Source of the DNA: Elymus sibiricus
Taxonomy: Eukaryota > Streptophyta > Magnoliopsida > Poales > Poaceae
Reading direction: 5' to 3'
Length of the DNA: 64,000 nucleotides
Assembly: GCA_039707655.1 (NCBI GenBank)
Contig: CM077664.1
Location: 29,872,781-29,936,780, forward strand
A model generated the notes under the pieces. It ran no database searches. It was not told where the DNA came from and saw nothing but the letters and a program-made list of their open reading frames with translations. Shown here in pieces: positions 12,235 to 23,800 of the stretch. A program made the position numbers and the translations under genes. Numbering within the stretch: the stretch's first letter is position 1; each line of letters opens with the position of its first letter.

Positions 12235-12805
12235 TGTCGCGCATCGCGCGCGCGTGCTCGGCCTTGCCGACACGGAGGCGAGGAGGAAGACGACGGTGGA
12301 GGTGGGCTGGGCCGTTTCCTGTGCACATGGAAGCCCAGCAGTGCAGTGGTTTTCTTTCTTCTTCTTTTTCTTTTTCTGCTTCTACATTTCTTCTCTATTT
12401 TGTATTTATTTAGGGCACTAAATGAGTTTAGTTGCATAGGAAATTTGGCACATAAATTAAACACAATATTTTGAAATTGTACACAAGGTTTCATGGCAAT
12501 TGGAAACATTTAAATTTAGTTTTATATTTAATTGGTTCAATTCAGTGCTGCTGGTCCTGTTTATTTGTGACTAGGGCAGTTTGGGAATTTTGGTGATGTT
12601 GTTTTCCTTAACATAATTACTTAGGAATTATTTGCAATATTACCAACATTTTTGTTTCAGGATTTGAAGATATAAATTTTTGACTTGCAATTTAAATTGA
12701 AACTTGAATTGAATTTGGGGACAAGTGGCATTTAGCATTGCAAAATATTGATGACTTGGCATAATTAGGGGAAGATCACTGTAGCTTAATCACAGGGGTG
12801 TTACA
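12235..12805. mobile_element. Right part of element C, ending like a gypsy LTR
   Basis: Begins with the duplicated target TGTCG, then GC-rich DNA grading into AT-rich DNA, and ends CACAGGGGTGTTACA at 12805. GGGGTGTTACA is a frequent LTR terminus in Triticeae gypsy elements. A palindromic minisatellite starts immediately after. Confidence 0.45.
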
Positions 12806-12808
12806 AAC

Positions 12809-13530
12809 TTGCCCTGACCCCTGACCGAGTTGCGTGTCCACCCTCAACATGAACTCGCCCGACCCAGTTGCATGTCAACCCTCGACATGCAACTCGCCCG
12901 ACCTAACCCAGTTGCAAGTCCACCATCGAGACGCAACTCGCCCGCCAGATCCAGTTGCATATCCACCCTTGATATGCATCTCGCCCTGACCTGACCCAGT
13001 TGCATGTCGACTCTCGACATGCAACTCGCTCGACCTAGTTGCATGTTCACCATCGACATGCAACTCGCGCGCGGGACCTAGTTGCATGTCCATCATCGAC
13101 ATGCAACTCACCCTGACCTGACCCAGTTGCATGTGCACCTTCGACATGCAACTCGCTCGACCCAGTTGAATGTCCACCATCGACACGCAACTCGCGTGCG
13201 AGACCCAGTTTCATGACCATCATAGACATGCAACCCGCCCCAACCTGGCCCAGTTGCTTGTCTACACTCGAAATGTAACTTCCCCCGACCCCCGACCGAG
13301 TTGCGTGTCCACCCTCAACATGAACTTGCCCGACCCAGTTGTATGTCCACCCTCGACATGCAACTCGCTCCGACCTAACCCAGTTTCATGTCCACTCTCG
13401 ACACACAACTCGCCCCGGCCCAGTTGCATGTCTACCCTCGACATGCAACTCGCCCAACCTGGCCCGGCTTCATGTACATCCTCGACACGCATCTCACCCC
13501 GACCGAGTTGCAGGTCCATCCTTGACATGC
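12809..13530. repeat. Minisatellite of palindromic units
   Basis: About 720 bp of tandem units of roughly 40-50 bp. The unit core reads GTTGCATGTCnACCnTCGACATGCAAC, whose arms GTTGCATGTC and GACATGCAAC are reverse complements, separated by linkers such as TCGCCCGACCCA. One copy at about 12990-13026 is a nearly perfect palindrome. Units vary by point changes and linker length. Open frames on both strands here are a by-product of the repeat and are not genes. Confidence 0.85.
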
Positions 13531-13913
13531 AAATTTATTATTTGTTATTTTTTCCTTTTTGATTTTTTTCTTCATCGTGTGAATTTATACAGCTTTCTTT
13601 TTCGCCGAGACTCGCTTGGGTGGGAGGGGGTGGAAATGTTTTTTTTCAACAAAAATAATAGTTTTTCTATTCATTTTGTTTCCTTTCAACATTTTTCTGT
13701 ACCTATTTCTTTTTTTTGTTTCTTTTCTTTTTCTTATTTTCTTATATCATTTTTCTTTCCATACTTTTGGTTTATTTTTTAAGTCTTTTCTTTTCTTTTT
13801 CTTATTTCATTTTTTCTTTCCATAACATGTCTTCATCAGAAGTGTAATAAGCACGCATTGCAACTGAACTTATCGCTCATCTCATCAAAATGTTTGTTAA
13901 CTCATTTTTTTAT
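13531..13913. repeat. T-rich low-complexity spacer
   Basis: Mostly runs of TTTTC and TTTCTTTT between the minisatellite and the Mutator-like element. I see no gene or regulatory site. Confidence 0.6.
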
Positions 13914-15066
13914 GGCGAGTGCTATGCGCCGGCACCCCGGCCCAAATTTGGGCCGGTCGCACCCCGCACGTCGGATCCCTGCTCGCCCAGCCGTTCGATC
14001 TGATCCCCTCTTCGTCCCCAACTTCTCGACTCCGCGTCCGTTTCTTCTGTCTACAAATCATAGCGACGCTGCGCACCTCCCCCCGTTCGCCCCACGCCGT
14101 CGCAGCACCCCGCCGGGCCTGCTCAGATAGTCTCTGCTCAAATCCTCGCCGGCGACATCGAAGTCCCGGTCTCATGGACACTTGCAACTTTTCCCCCAAA
14201 ATTTGTCACAAACGATGAAGAAACAAGATGGTGGTAGCAAAAAAACTCGCCGGTCGTAGCAAAAATCGATGACGATTGCAGCAAAAAAGTCCTCACCAAT
14301 TTCTCACAAACGATGAAGAAAAATATGGTGGTAGCAAAACAACTAGCCGGTCGTAGCAAAAAATCATTGATGATTGTATCAAAAAAGACCTCGTCAATTT
14401 CTCACGAACAATGAAGAAAGAAGACGGTGGTAGGAAAAAAAACTCGCCGGTCGTAGCAAAATTTGATGACAACAGCAGCAAAAAAGACCCGCCAATTTCT
14501 CATGAACGATGAAGAAAAATATGGTGGTAGCAAAAAAACTTGCCGGTAGTAGCAAAATTTGATGCCGGTTCCAGCACCCGCAGTGGCCGGTTCCAGCATG
14601 GGTGGGCGCTGGTTGCAGCTATTTCCGCCGAGCGGCGGCCCTCCAGCATCCGCGGCAGCCCCGTTCCAGTACCCCGCGGCGCGGTTGCAGCATCTTGGTA
14701 GCCGAACGATGTAGCTCCCGGCCGCCGGGGCGCAGCGTCTGGCCGCTGCCATTGGAGCACGAGAGACTGCGGCCCTTCCTTCGTCTCGTGTGCCCAGCCG
14801 GTCTTGTGGCAGGTCGTGGCAGATTCCATGGCGGGGGGATTGGGCATGGCGGAGCGGGCGCTGAGATTTAGAGAGGGATGATGGTGGGTCAACGCTTGGG
14901 GAAAAGTAACGAGTGGCTGTGCTTGCTCGAGAGAAGAGATGAGGAGGGGATGGAGCGGTGCGCACTTGAGGTAGGTGTCTCCTCGTGCGTGCGATCTTGC
15001 CTGATCGTACGCCTCGCACGCGACCGGCTCGACGTTCGGCCGGCGCGCCGTAGGCAAACGTTTCCC
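13914..15066. mobile_element. Non-autonomous Mutator-like element
   Basis: Imperfect long terminal inverted repeats. The left end reads GGCGAGTGCTATGCGCCGGC with a following GGGCCGGTCGC. The right end, reversed, reads GGGAAACGTTTGCCTACGGC then GCGCCGGCC and GAGCCGGTCGCG. Candidate 9-bp target duplications are TTTTTTTAT (13905-13913) and TTTTTTTAC (15067-15075), 8 of 9 identical but in T-rich DNA. The interior is non-coding, GC-rich at the ends, with a 98-bp tandem repeat. No transposase. TIR type matches grass MULE ends with the GCTACGCGCCGGCC core. Confidence 0.6.
14202..14561. repeat. 98-bp tandem repeat inside the Mutator-like element
   Basis: Units begin at 14202, 14300, 14398 and 14496, exactly 98 bp apart each time; the fourth is partial. 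Each starts TTTSTCACRAACRATGAAGAA and contains GGTGGTAGCAAAA and GCCGGTCGTAGC. Identity between units is high with scattered substitutions. Confidence 0.85.
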
Positions 15067-15771
15067 TTTTTTTACAGTGGAAATGTTTGTTGACTGATTA
15101 GCCTTTCCTGTAAAATTCCCCTTCACACACAAAATTTCTTTGGCTACTATATTTGTTAACCCGGTGCACGCAAAGAAGGCCATGCAGATCCTGACTCCAG
15201 TCTGTGGCTAGGCTTTTGTATTTCCTGCCTTGTCCGTGCACGCATAGGCAATCAACAGTCTTTATCAAATGGAGCACAAGAATCTAACTAGTAGCTCAGA
15301 ACACACCAGCAGATGTGCAGCTTTTACTAAGCACATGTCATATTTTCCCTTGCATTGTCCAGTCAGCATCATATGTACTTTAGAACCCGGGCATTGTCCA
15401 GTCTTTACTGCTTTGGGCGATGAGACAGTGTACCTGTTTTGCTGTGTGATCTTGTGATTGACTTGCAGATGAGACGGATTTTTCAGGGCTGATGATAAGG
15501 TTGCATCTGTAGCTGAAGCTACTGATGTGGCATCTGAAATAACCTGGCGCGTTGCTGATTAGACATACATATGCACAGTTATCAGTCCTACAAGCACACA
15601 TGCGTGCAGGCTTCCCATAAGAAAAAGCCCAGCTCAAAAAAAAATAAACAAGACAAGGCATCGGGTGAGGCGGAACATACGACACCATGTGACGAAGCCC
15701 ATAGAAAGAACAGACAATAGGAAAAGGAACCAACAAAACAATATCAACATCAGCATGACATCAGTTAGATG
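15067..15771. other. Unassigned spacer
   Basis: About 700 bp without clear repeat structure or a convincing gene. A possible splice acceptor (TTGACTTGCAG, about 15468) precedes a short open stretch, but no family is recognisable. It may be old host DNA between insertions. Confidence 0.3.
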
Positions 15772-15943
15772 TGAGACAACTAGTTCTCATCTAGATGAGC
15801 CCTAGTGAGACCCACTTATACTTATAACACTTATATAGGAGTACACGGGAGCTGCCAATCTAGCCTAAAGATTAGGTCCTAGCACACGTTACACTGTACA
15901 ACTAGAAGCACTACAATACAGAGGACGCACACGTTCACTAACA
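15772..15943 (-). repeat. Putative short 3' LTR of the minus-strand copia element
   Basis: On the minus strand a purine-rich GCGGCGGGG (15952-15944) is followed by TGTTAGTGAACG, the expected junction of polypurine tract and LTR start. The far boundary is a guess, near a TGAGACAAC at 15772. No second LTR was located, so the length is provisional. Confidence 0.4.
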
Positions 15944-15989
15944 CCCCGCCGCAGTCGAGTCGTCGTTGTCGTCAGGCAAGACACAAAGA

Positions 15990-17830
15990 CTGGATCTGAA
16001 CTTCTGAAAAGCGGAGGTTGGCAAACCTTTCGTCATGGTATCGGCCAGTTGTTGAGTAGTGGGAACGTGTACAACTCAAAACTCGCCGAGAGCCACTTTC
16101 TCGCGGACAAAATGGATGTCCAATTCAATGTGCTTAGTCCTCCGGTGATGAACTGGGTTGGTGGAGATATACACAACGGAGATGTTGTCACAAAAAACAA
16201 TGGTAGCCTTCGGAAGAGTGCAGCCGAGCTCACGAAGAAGTTGCCGCAGCCATACACAGTCTGTGACTACGTTCGCCACCGCACGGTATTCTGCCTCGGC
16301 GCTGGAGCGAGAGACGGTTGCCTGTCATTTGGACGACCAACTCACGAGGGCGCCACCGAGATAAACACAATATGTGGAGGTGGAGCGACGCGTGTCCGGA
16401 CAACCGGCCCAGTCGGCATCGGAATAAGCCACAATCTCAGTTGTTGAGCAATGGAAGGAGCAAGCCGGAGGAAGATGTGCCGTGAACATACCACAAAAAC
16501 CTTTTGATGATGGCAAGATGGCAGTCGCGGGGATCGTGCATATGTAAGCAAGCTTGCTGAACTGCGTACGCCAAGTCCGGGCGAGTCATGGTAAGGTATT
16601 GCAGACCTCCAGCGAGACTTCTATACTCATGTCCTTCATCGCATATTCGTGTAGGAGTGTGCGCATTACTTTGGGCCATTTGGAATTGTTGGAATGATGT
16701 TGCCTTTAACAGACACACCATCACAAATTTTCTACAGGTTATCTCCAGGGCGTCTGCTTGGATCCGTACGTGGTCATTACTCAGCCATGCGGACCACAGG
16801 GAGCTTATGAATATTGGGTGCAACCGATGGGAGATGGTTGCACGGGATACATACAACCGGTTTGGATGGCGGTCTAATAATAGAATAGGTGTTTAGTCAT
16901 CTTAGCCTATTTTCGCCGGTTGTGGCATTTCAATTTTTGTATGAGATTTGTAAGACCTTTTGAGAACTTGTTTGCACCTTGGATCTTTAATAATATGGCT
17001 GTGTGCATCAAGAGATGCAGAGGCTGGGGGTATTCCTCCTTTTCGAAAAAAAATGTCCTTCATCGCAATATCCTGCTGCAGCTGGCCGACGATGGTGTAA
17101 AGAAGAGTTGGAGTCGAGGCAGCAAGCACAATGTCGTCGACGTACAGTAGGAGGTATGTAGTGTTGCTGCCCCGCCGCAAGATGAACATCGAGGCGTCGG
17201 AGCGTGAAGCAGCGAAACCGATGGTGGAGGCGAAGCGCTCGAACCAAGCACACGGGGCCTGCTTGAGGCCATACAGCGACTTGGAGAGACGATATACGTG
17301 ATCCCGACGGGCATCGTCGACGAAACCGGCCGGCTGGTAGCAGTGAACTTGCTCCTTCAGGACGCCATGGAGGAAGGCGTTTTTCACATCCAGCTGGTGA
17401 ACATGCCTGCCGCGGGAGCACGCCAGGTGGCCAGGGTGAGCACGGTCCGGATCATCGCGGGCTTGACGACTGGAGAGAAGGTCTCTCCGAAATCAATGAC
17501 GGGCTGTTGGACGAGCCTGCGTACGACTCACTGTGCCTTGTAGCGCTCCAGGGATCCATCAGCGTTCATCTTGTGCCTGAAAACCCACTTGCCGGTTACG
17601 ATGGTAGTGCGGGGAGGCCGGGGAACAAGAGCCCAGGTGGAGTTCGCCATGAGCGCGTCATATTCCTCTTGCATCGCTGCACGCCAATTCGGGCCACGGA
17701 GAGCAGCGCGTCATATTCCTCTTGCATCACCGCACGCCAATTCGGGTTGCGGAGAGCAGCACGAACGGAGGAAGGCAGCGGAGAGATAGCCATGCAGCGT
17801 GGTCGATGTAATCGGGGGAAGGAGTATCGG
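15990..17830 (-). pseudogene. Decayed copia polyprotein, reverse transcriptase to RNase H
   Basis: Read on the minus strand. Around 17760-17600 is the copia RT entry (NPNWRAVMQEEYDALL). At 17387-17060 are the core RT motifs: MKNAFLHG, LYGLKQAP, and the catalytic YVDD box in LLLYVDDIVLAA. At about 16640-16450 is SLAGGLQYLTMTRPDLAYAV, and at 16279-16076 is the RNase H end with CDNISVVYISTNPV and RTKHIELDIHFVREK. The frame is broken repeatedly. About 70 residues normally between MKDLG and YRSLAG are missing, a LINE is inserted there, and a 54-bp tandem duplication (17652-17760) disrupts the RT start. No functional product is expected. Confidence 0.85.
16644..17052 (+). mobile_element. 5'-truncated LINE inserted in the copia element
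   Basis: The plus strand encodes the C-terminal tail typical of plant LINE reverse transcriptase proteins (ALLWAIWNCWNDVAFN, then NRWEMVARDTYNRFGWR), followed by a 3' UTR and a short A-rich tail ending at 17052. The 15-bp target duplication ATGTCCTTCATCGCA flanks it at 16629-16643 and 17053-17067 without mismatch. Only the last roughly 75 codons remain. Confidence 0.85.
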
Positions 17831-17849
17831 CTGAAGAATCGGAGGTAGC

Positions 17850-18165
17850 TGGGGCATTTTTTGAAAATCGACACACAGGCATTCCAGGGCATTTTTTCCA
17901 GAACGCCTCAAAAGATCAACACACATGCATTTTTAAAACATCAGCAAGCTCAGTTTTAGGCATTTTTAACAATGCCTCCAAAGATTATTTGTAGCATTTC
18001 TCATGCTGCCCCTAAAACTTTTGTGTGGCATCTCTCAGACCGCCTTCAAAACATTTTTGTGGCATTTCTTAAGATCGCCTCCAAAACAATTTTGTGGCGT
18101 CTTGCGAATTGCCTCCAAAATGTTTCTGAGGCACATAAGAACGCCACAAACTTTACATAGGCATA
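17850..18165. repeat. Subterminal-type tandem repeats of a CACTA remnant
   Basis: Copies of about 34 bp of the form GCCTCCAAAAnATTTTTGTGGCATTTCTnAnATC from about 17955 to 18160, with related pieces from 17856. Such short degenerate direct and inverted motifs are typical of CACTA ends. No CACTA terminus was found on this side. Confidence 0.4.
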
Positions 18166-19439
18166 TAAGATTATGATAAAACCATTGTTACATCGAGCTC
18201 AATAATTTTCATCTAGCTCTGTACAAACAAACATATACAATAGTTAAACAAGATTGAGAGGCTTGCCTCAATTAGAAGTATCATCAGCATCACAGCATCC
18301 TCACAAATTCGGAAACGACATCAAAGCATCAAAGCATCAATCACCAAAAACACAGGTACACTTCCTACTGTTGTCACAGCAATGTAAAGAAGTGTTCCAG
18401 CTTGCATCAATTCCAGCTCTATGCAAGTACACAATACCTGTAAATCAATCATCAACACACACACAGGTACACTTCCTACTATTGTCAAATCAATCAACGG
18501 TGTGTCACCTTGAACTTCGACTTCCAGCTTGCATCTACAAGAGTAAAAAGTGTTCTCAGCAATGTAACAAAAGGCATGCAAGTACAGTTACACAATGCCT
18601 CGAGCATGCAAAAATGTTCGCTAATTTGTTCGGTTTCTGCCTGTCGATGCATTGATGATCCAAGACACGCACGCTCTCCCTATATTTTTATGGCGACAAC
18701 TAGGAACTGACCAACGACTAGGTGCGATTTGAGCTCTCAACAACCTAATTTGCTTTGCATTTAGCATACTGCATCTCGTGTGATGATGATCAAACAAACA
18801 AATCATGCTAGATAGAAAATGATGTCCGAAACCAAGATTGCTTTCAGTCTTACCATGTATCTACCTAACAGCAGTCTGAACTCAAGAAGAACCTAACTCA
18901 GCCAGTTAGGTTCTTCCAAATGAAGATGATGCGGCCTATTCAGTGAATATTCACCAGGCATGACTTCAGATGAAAGCAGGAAAAACTTTCTACTCTAATG
19001 GATTTATTGAAGGTAAATAGAGCACATTATCCAAAAAAAAAGTGCAACAAGTACGGTACATGTAACCACTATTCAACAGGCTAATAGACAGACTAACATG
19101 GACTAAAATGTATGTGATAATCGTCACATGAGTTCATTGCAAGGTTTCAAGCACAAGGGTAACATTATCAGTTACTTTCAGATGCACGGTGACCAGTAGG
19201 TTGAATTGTAGAGGGAGGAATTTTAACAGCAAGGTTAATTAATTATACGGAGAGAGTGTGTTTCCTGGATCATCTACTTTAACAGCGAGCACTGTTCACG
19301 CGTCCACGCACGCTTGTACACAAGGTACAGCTCTTGGCGTCCATCATTCACTAATCTATAATAGTATGCTTCAGCATCATTGTCCAAATCATCTTAGGAT
19401 TCTTCCTCCTTTCCTAAAGTTCAAGTACCGTACATCCAA
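18166..19439. mobile_element. Non-coding interior of the CACTA remnant
   Basis: AT-rich DNA with scattered repeats (ACAGGTACACTTCCTACT occurs at about 18353 and 18467). No gene visible. Assigned to the remnant because a transposase fragment follows on the minus strand. Confidence 0.35.
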
Positions 19440-19665
19440 ATCCTTCCAGTAGCATCTCATCAATCTCATCACTATCAACATATTTTTCAAACTGTGAACT
19501 AGGGCCAGAAGTTGTTTCGTAGGGCTGCATACTTTCTCCATGATGAATCAATGTGGTATATCCAGTCACGAATCCATCGCAGATCAAATGTTCATGGAAT
19601 TGTTGTTCACCTAACCAGCAAGTGTTTACACATTTCTTGCAAGGGCACAGAATCTTATTGTTTTT
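19440..19665 (-). pseudogene. N-terminal fragment of a TNP2-type CACTA transposase
   Basis: The minus strand reads KILCPCKKCVNTCWLGEQQ followed by HEHLICDGFVTGYT, an HHGES motif and an acidic DSDEIDE tail. This matches the transposase-associated zinc-binding region at the start of plant TNP2 proteins (CPCxxC, HLxxxGF). The rest of the gene is absent. Upstream sequence continues to 19908 and resumes at 32547 beyond the Caspar element. Confidence 0.6.
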
Positions 19666-20082
19666 GCTGACTTAAGAAAATTAAATAAAAATAATGAAGT
19701 TACTAATTCCTTCAGAATACTAGGCTGTAGACCTCGTTTCTCTCATCCACCTCTTATCCATGCTCAAATAAACAGAACCAAATTCCACAACATGAGGTAC
19801 TCAAACAAGTTATGCAACATATATTCAAGCAGAGACCATAATAAAAATTCTACAAGCAATACCTGAATATGAGCAGAAGCAAAGAGGGATTTCTACAAGC
19901 AATGAATGCACTACTAGCAAAAATACCAAATCAACTATCAGTTGCCCCTTGTTGTTGCACACTCCTTCTGGGTGTAGAACTAGCTTACCGTGCCAGTGCC
20001 AGTCATTAGTGTATTTATATTGTACAAATCTATATGCCTTAATAAGTTCAGTGCTATTCCAGCAATAATCAAACCGCATGAT

Positions 20083-20220
20083 GCCGGGACTAAAGGCCCC
20101 CACTTTTAGTCCCGGTTGTGTTACGAACCGGGACTAAAGGAGCTCCACGTGGCCGTTGTGGGGCGCCCAGGCAGGAGGACCTTTAGTCCCGGTTAGTAAC
20201 ACCGACAGGGACTAAAAGGC
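20083..20220. repeat. Left subterminal repeats of CACTA-1
   Basis: Alternating TTTAGTCCCGG and CCGGGACTAAA motifs, for example at 20086, 20105, 20131, 20181 and 20206. They form inverted pairs and are the expected binding sites of the element's regulatory protein. Confidence 0.8.
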
Positions 20221-20581
20221 AGGCACGCGTCAGCACCTGCCAAGCGCTGGGTTTTTTTTTTTTGAAATGAGGGGTTTAGGGTTTTGGAGGGTTTAGGGGT
20301 TTCATATTATGTTTCCCCCTTTTCTTTTTGTGTTTACCATTTAATTCTTTTACATTTAGGGTTTTCGTTTTTATTGTACGTTTTCCATTCAACTCGACGC
20401 TAGCTACTACATATAGCAATGAAGGAACCATTACACAAATCGTCATGAATATAGAGAGAAGTGACCTCTCTTTCTCCGTCCTTGGTCGAACAACAAGTTT
20501 TCGTATATCTATTAGACGCTACTACGTATAGTACATGTTCATGCATATATACAATGTAACATCTCTTACGATCCCTAATAT
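20221..20581. other. 3' flank of ORF1 in CACTA-1, no gene
   Basis: About 360 bp with a T homopolymer (20251-20261) and GGGTTTAGGGTTTTGG-like sequence. No open frame of substance; probably 3' UTR and subterminal DNA of the element. Confidence 0.4.
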
Positions 20582-20741
20582 CTAATTACCATCATTCACT
20601 TCCAATTCTCGATGGTATACTCCGGTTTTAGCTATGGTCTCTTCAAGGAAGAATCCCGCCAATTCCTCTTGAATTGCTCGTATGCTAGCCTTTGGTACGA
20701 GTTCGTCCCGCTTCCGTTGGATCTAATTTAAAAAAGGGGGT

Positions 20742-20804
<63 letters not shown>

Positions 20805-23800
20805 TGAAACTCAACACAATTGATGGTAATAAAATAAAATTGTGAATATTGTTTACGTACTTCAAGTTGTTGTATATTTCTGCCAGTCTCAGTGGTCGTC
20901 ATCCGAATGAACTCGCAAACGCAGTATCCACATAAATTAGTCCCTCTTTCCTGCCTCCAGCACTTTACGAGAGTAGAGTTCAATCAAAATAATAATCAAG
21001 CATGATAATGGTATTGAAATTAACTAGAATCAGAGAGATGCGCGGACCTATCTAGTACTACTTACAGTGAGTTGTCGAAATTGCAGCTCCTCTTTCCATT
21101 CACCCCTAGCCTTCTTGGTGAACCGTTTCCAAACCCTGCCCGGCAAAGAAAATAAATAAAGGAGTCATTAATTACTTCATATTAGGAAATGAACGAAAGT
21201 TGCCGATACAGTGCGATAATGATTGAAATTACCTCTGGAGTATATCACACAGGTCCGCCTACATCTGAGGGTCTTTACGTAGCGAGTCCATGACAAGTAC
21301 GTTTCCTGAGTCAACCCGAATGACTAGCAGAATAAAGTGAAACCTGCGCACGCAGCATAACTCATCAATTACACTTAACATCGAGTAAGCGAAACAGAAT
21401 GTGTACAAGACAGTATAACACTAACTTGAAGTTGTAAGGAGATAGTATTTCCCTTTTGGTTTGTTGTTTAATTAACGCCATTAGCAAGATCTTCTCTGTA
21501 TCCTTGGTGTTCATTTGTACCGTAACTTCATGAATAGTATTTGGGTTAATGAACCCAATGTCATAGATTTGTCCTCTTCTGCATTCGAGGATCTTCTTTC
21601 TGCATAATATATATAGTGAGGATAATTATACATGCAATGAACGAGCTGAGGTAGAGACTTAATTACAGAAATGATACTTACAAACAATAGCAACTGACGA
21701 TAGATTTGTCGATGGCGTCTTGATTGTATAACTGAAATAATTCTTCAAATTCAATGAAAATCTCCTCGTCTCCATTGAAGTAATGCTCATCTTTAATTCC
21801 CACAATGATATAGTTGCTCCCTTGCTTCGAGGCTTCCAAGTACCAGTCATACAATCTTCGCATCATCGTTGGTAGCTGCGGGAGCTCCTCAGGTCTGACG
21901 AGAGGCTTCCCGTGCTCAAATTTAAAGGCTAACTCAGCCATTTCGAACTGTACCTCATCGCCTAAGTAATCATCAAGAGTGAAACCAGGATCAGCGGCCG
22001 CTACCCCCGGATCATTAGCGATATCGGTAAACACCTTGAGCGGGGGGCACGATTGGTTTTTCTGTTCGCCGAGCTGGGGAATTGTTTTCCCCCTTGCACT
22101 ACTGCTACTTCCCGACCGCTGCTGTGGATCTCTATATGACTTTACAATATAGCGGTCATAGTTTGATAGCAGCGGAGGCGGCGGTGGTTTTGTAAGGTTT
22201 TTCAGCAAGCGCCTCGCTTTTACCGGATCTATTTTCTCAGTTGGATCTGGACGGGTCGGTGCAAGCTGGCGTTTCACGTCGGCAGCCACGGTCTCCTTGG
22301 TTTCCTCCTCAGTCATGTCGTATGGTAATTTGGCAGGAGCCTTCTTGACGCTACCTGCTCTGGATTTCTTCGCTGTTGTACTACTAGCCGCTGGAGTGGC
22401 GGCGGATCTCTTCCGCCGGTGCTGATGCGGCGGAGTCAGCTGACGCGGCGGATTCTGCTGAGGGGCCTCCTCCGGCGGAGTTCGCTGACGCGGCGGAGAC
22501 AGCTGAGGCGACGGAGTGTGCTGACGCGGCGGAGACGGCTAAGGCAGCGAAGATAGAGCTGGACTGTGAGGAGTCTGCTGAGGGGCCTCCTCCGGCTGAG
22601 TCTGCTGACGCGGCGTCCAGTATGGAAGCATGATGTGTTCCTTTCTCCATAGAATGGTAGTCCTTATGGCATCTCCCAGATGAGTCTCCCCTTCACCTGT
22701 AGGGTACTCAAGCTCCAGCTGCTCAAATCCATTGGTAACTTCATCCACCCCGACAACAGCATAGCCATATGGAATCGGAGAGCAATGGTAAGTTCCATCA
22801 GGTACACGAGGTAAGGCATAGCCGACCGCCACCTTCAAGGTTATGTTCATGCATTTCGCATGTAGATCACAATGTTCCCTCTCCGTGATATCATCCACGG
22901 GGTAGCGAGGAGCCGTGATATCAGGCCGAACGAGCTCCGTGGAAGCCACGCTGCTTTTCCGCTGAGATGGTGGGGTAGCTCCATGGGCAGTATCGAATGA
23001 AGGATCTTCGTGCCGCTGAGATGATGGGCCGGTAGCTCGCTGGCTGGTAAGTGCCTCTATTTGCTTCTGCTGCAACGCTACTATTTCTTCTACCTTCTGC
23101 AGTCGGTCTGCATTATGTTTCTTCTTTCTCCCTCGGCTTCTGTAAGTGTCTCTGCTATCGGGAAACCCAACCTTCCATGGAACGGAGCCTGATATGCCTC
23201 GTGTTCGTTCAGGGTGTTCAGGATTCCCGAGGGCGCGTGACAGCTCGTGCTTCTCTCTGTCGGGATGGAACTTCCCTTCCTGCCTTGCCTGGATTGCATC
23301 CTGAATGTTTTTGATGGGTGTTGCAAGTTGAGCTTTCGTATAAACACACTTCCCTGTTTCTAAGTGCAAAGTTCCCCCATGCCCGAAGAACCAAGTCCTT
23401 GCCCGTTCGGGCCAGTTCAATGTCTCTCGATGGATCCCTTTATCAAGCAGGTCGTTCTCAGCTTTGTCCCACGTAGGCCGGCAACCTTGTAGCCACCTGA
23501 CCCCGTAACATGGTGATATTCCTTCTTTGCAGCATTTTGCTTATTTATCAGTGACCTTTTCTTACCTTTCTCCGATGTCTTGTACGCCACAAATGCGGGC
23601 CAGTGATCTTTCATCTTCTCATATTGACCGGTGAATGTTGGAGTCTTCTCTTTCAGGACAAACTTTTCGTGCAATCTTTTCTGCCAGTTCTTAAATTGTT
23701 CGGGCATCTTCTTAAGAGCCCACGCCTTGACTTTTCGCTCTACAACATTGCTATTTGGATCCACCTCCAGCGGTAGGCTGAAATTTGTCATGAGCGTATT

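Noticed and set aside
12809..13530. CRISPR-like array of palindromic repeats and spacers
   Set aside because: Spacers are similar linkers, unit length varies, there are no cas genes, and the context is plant nuclear DNA. It is a minisatellite.
13339..13782. 147-residue frame running from the minisatellite into T-rich DNA
   Set aside because: The first half is minisatellite translation and the second half Phe-rich from poly-T; no gene signal.
19909..19922. CACTACTAGCAAAA as the left terminus of CACTA-1
   Set aside because: Similar to the right end, but the target triplets differ (ATG, ATC) and the next 170 bases lack subterminal motifs. Kept as uncertain rather than asserted.
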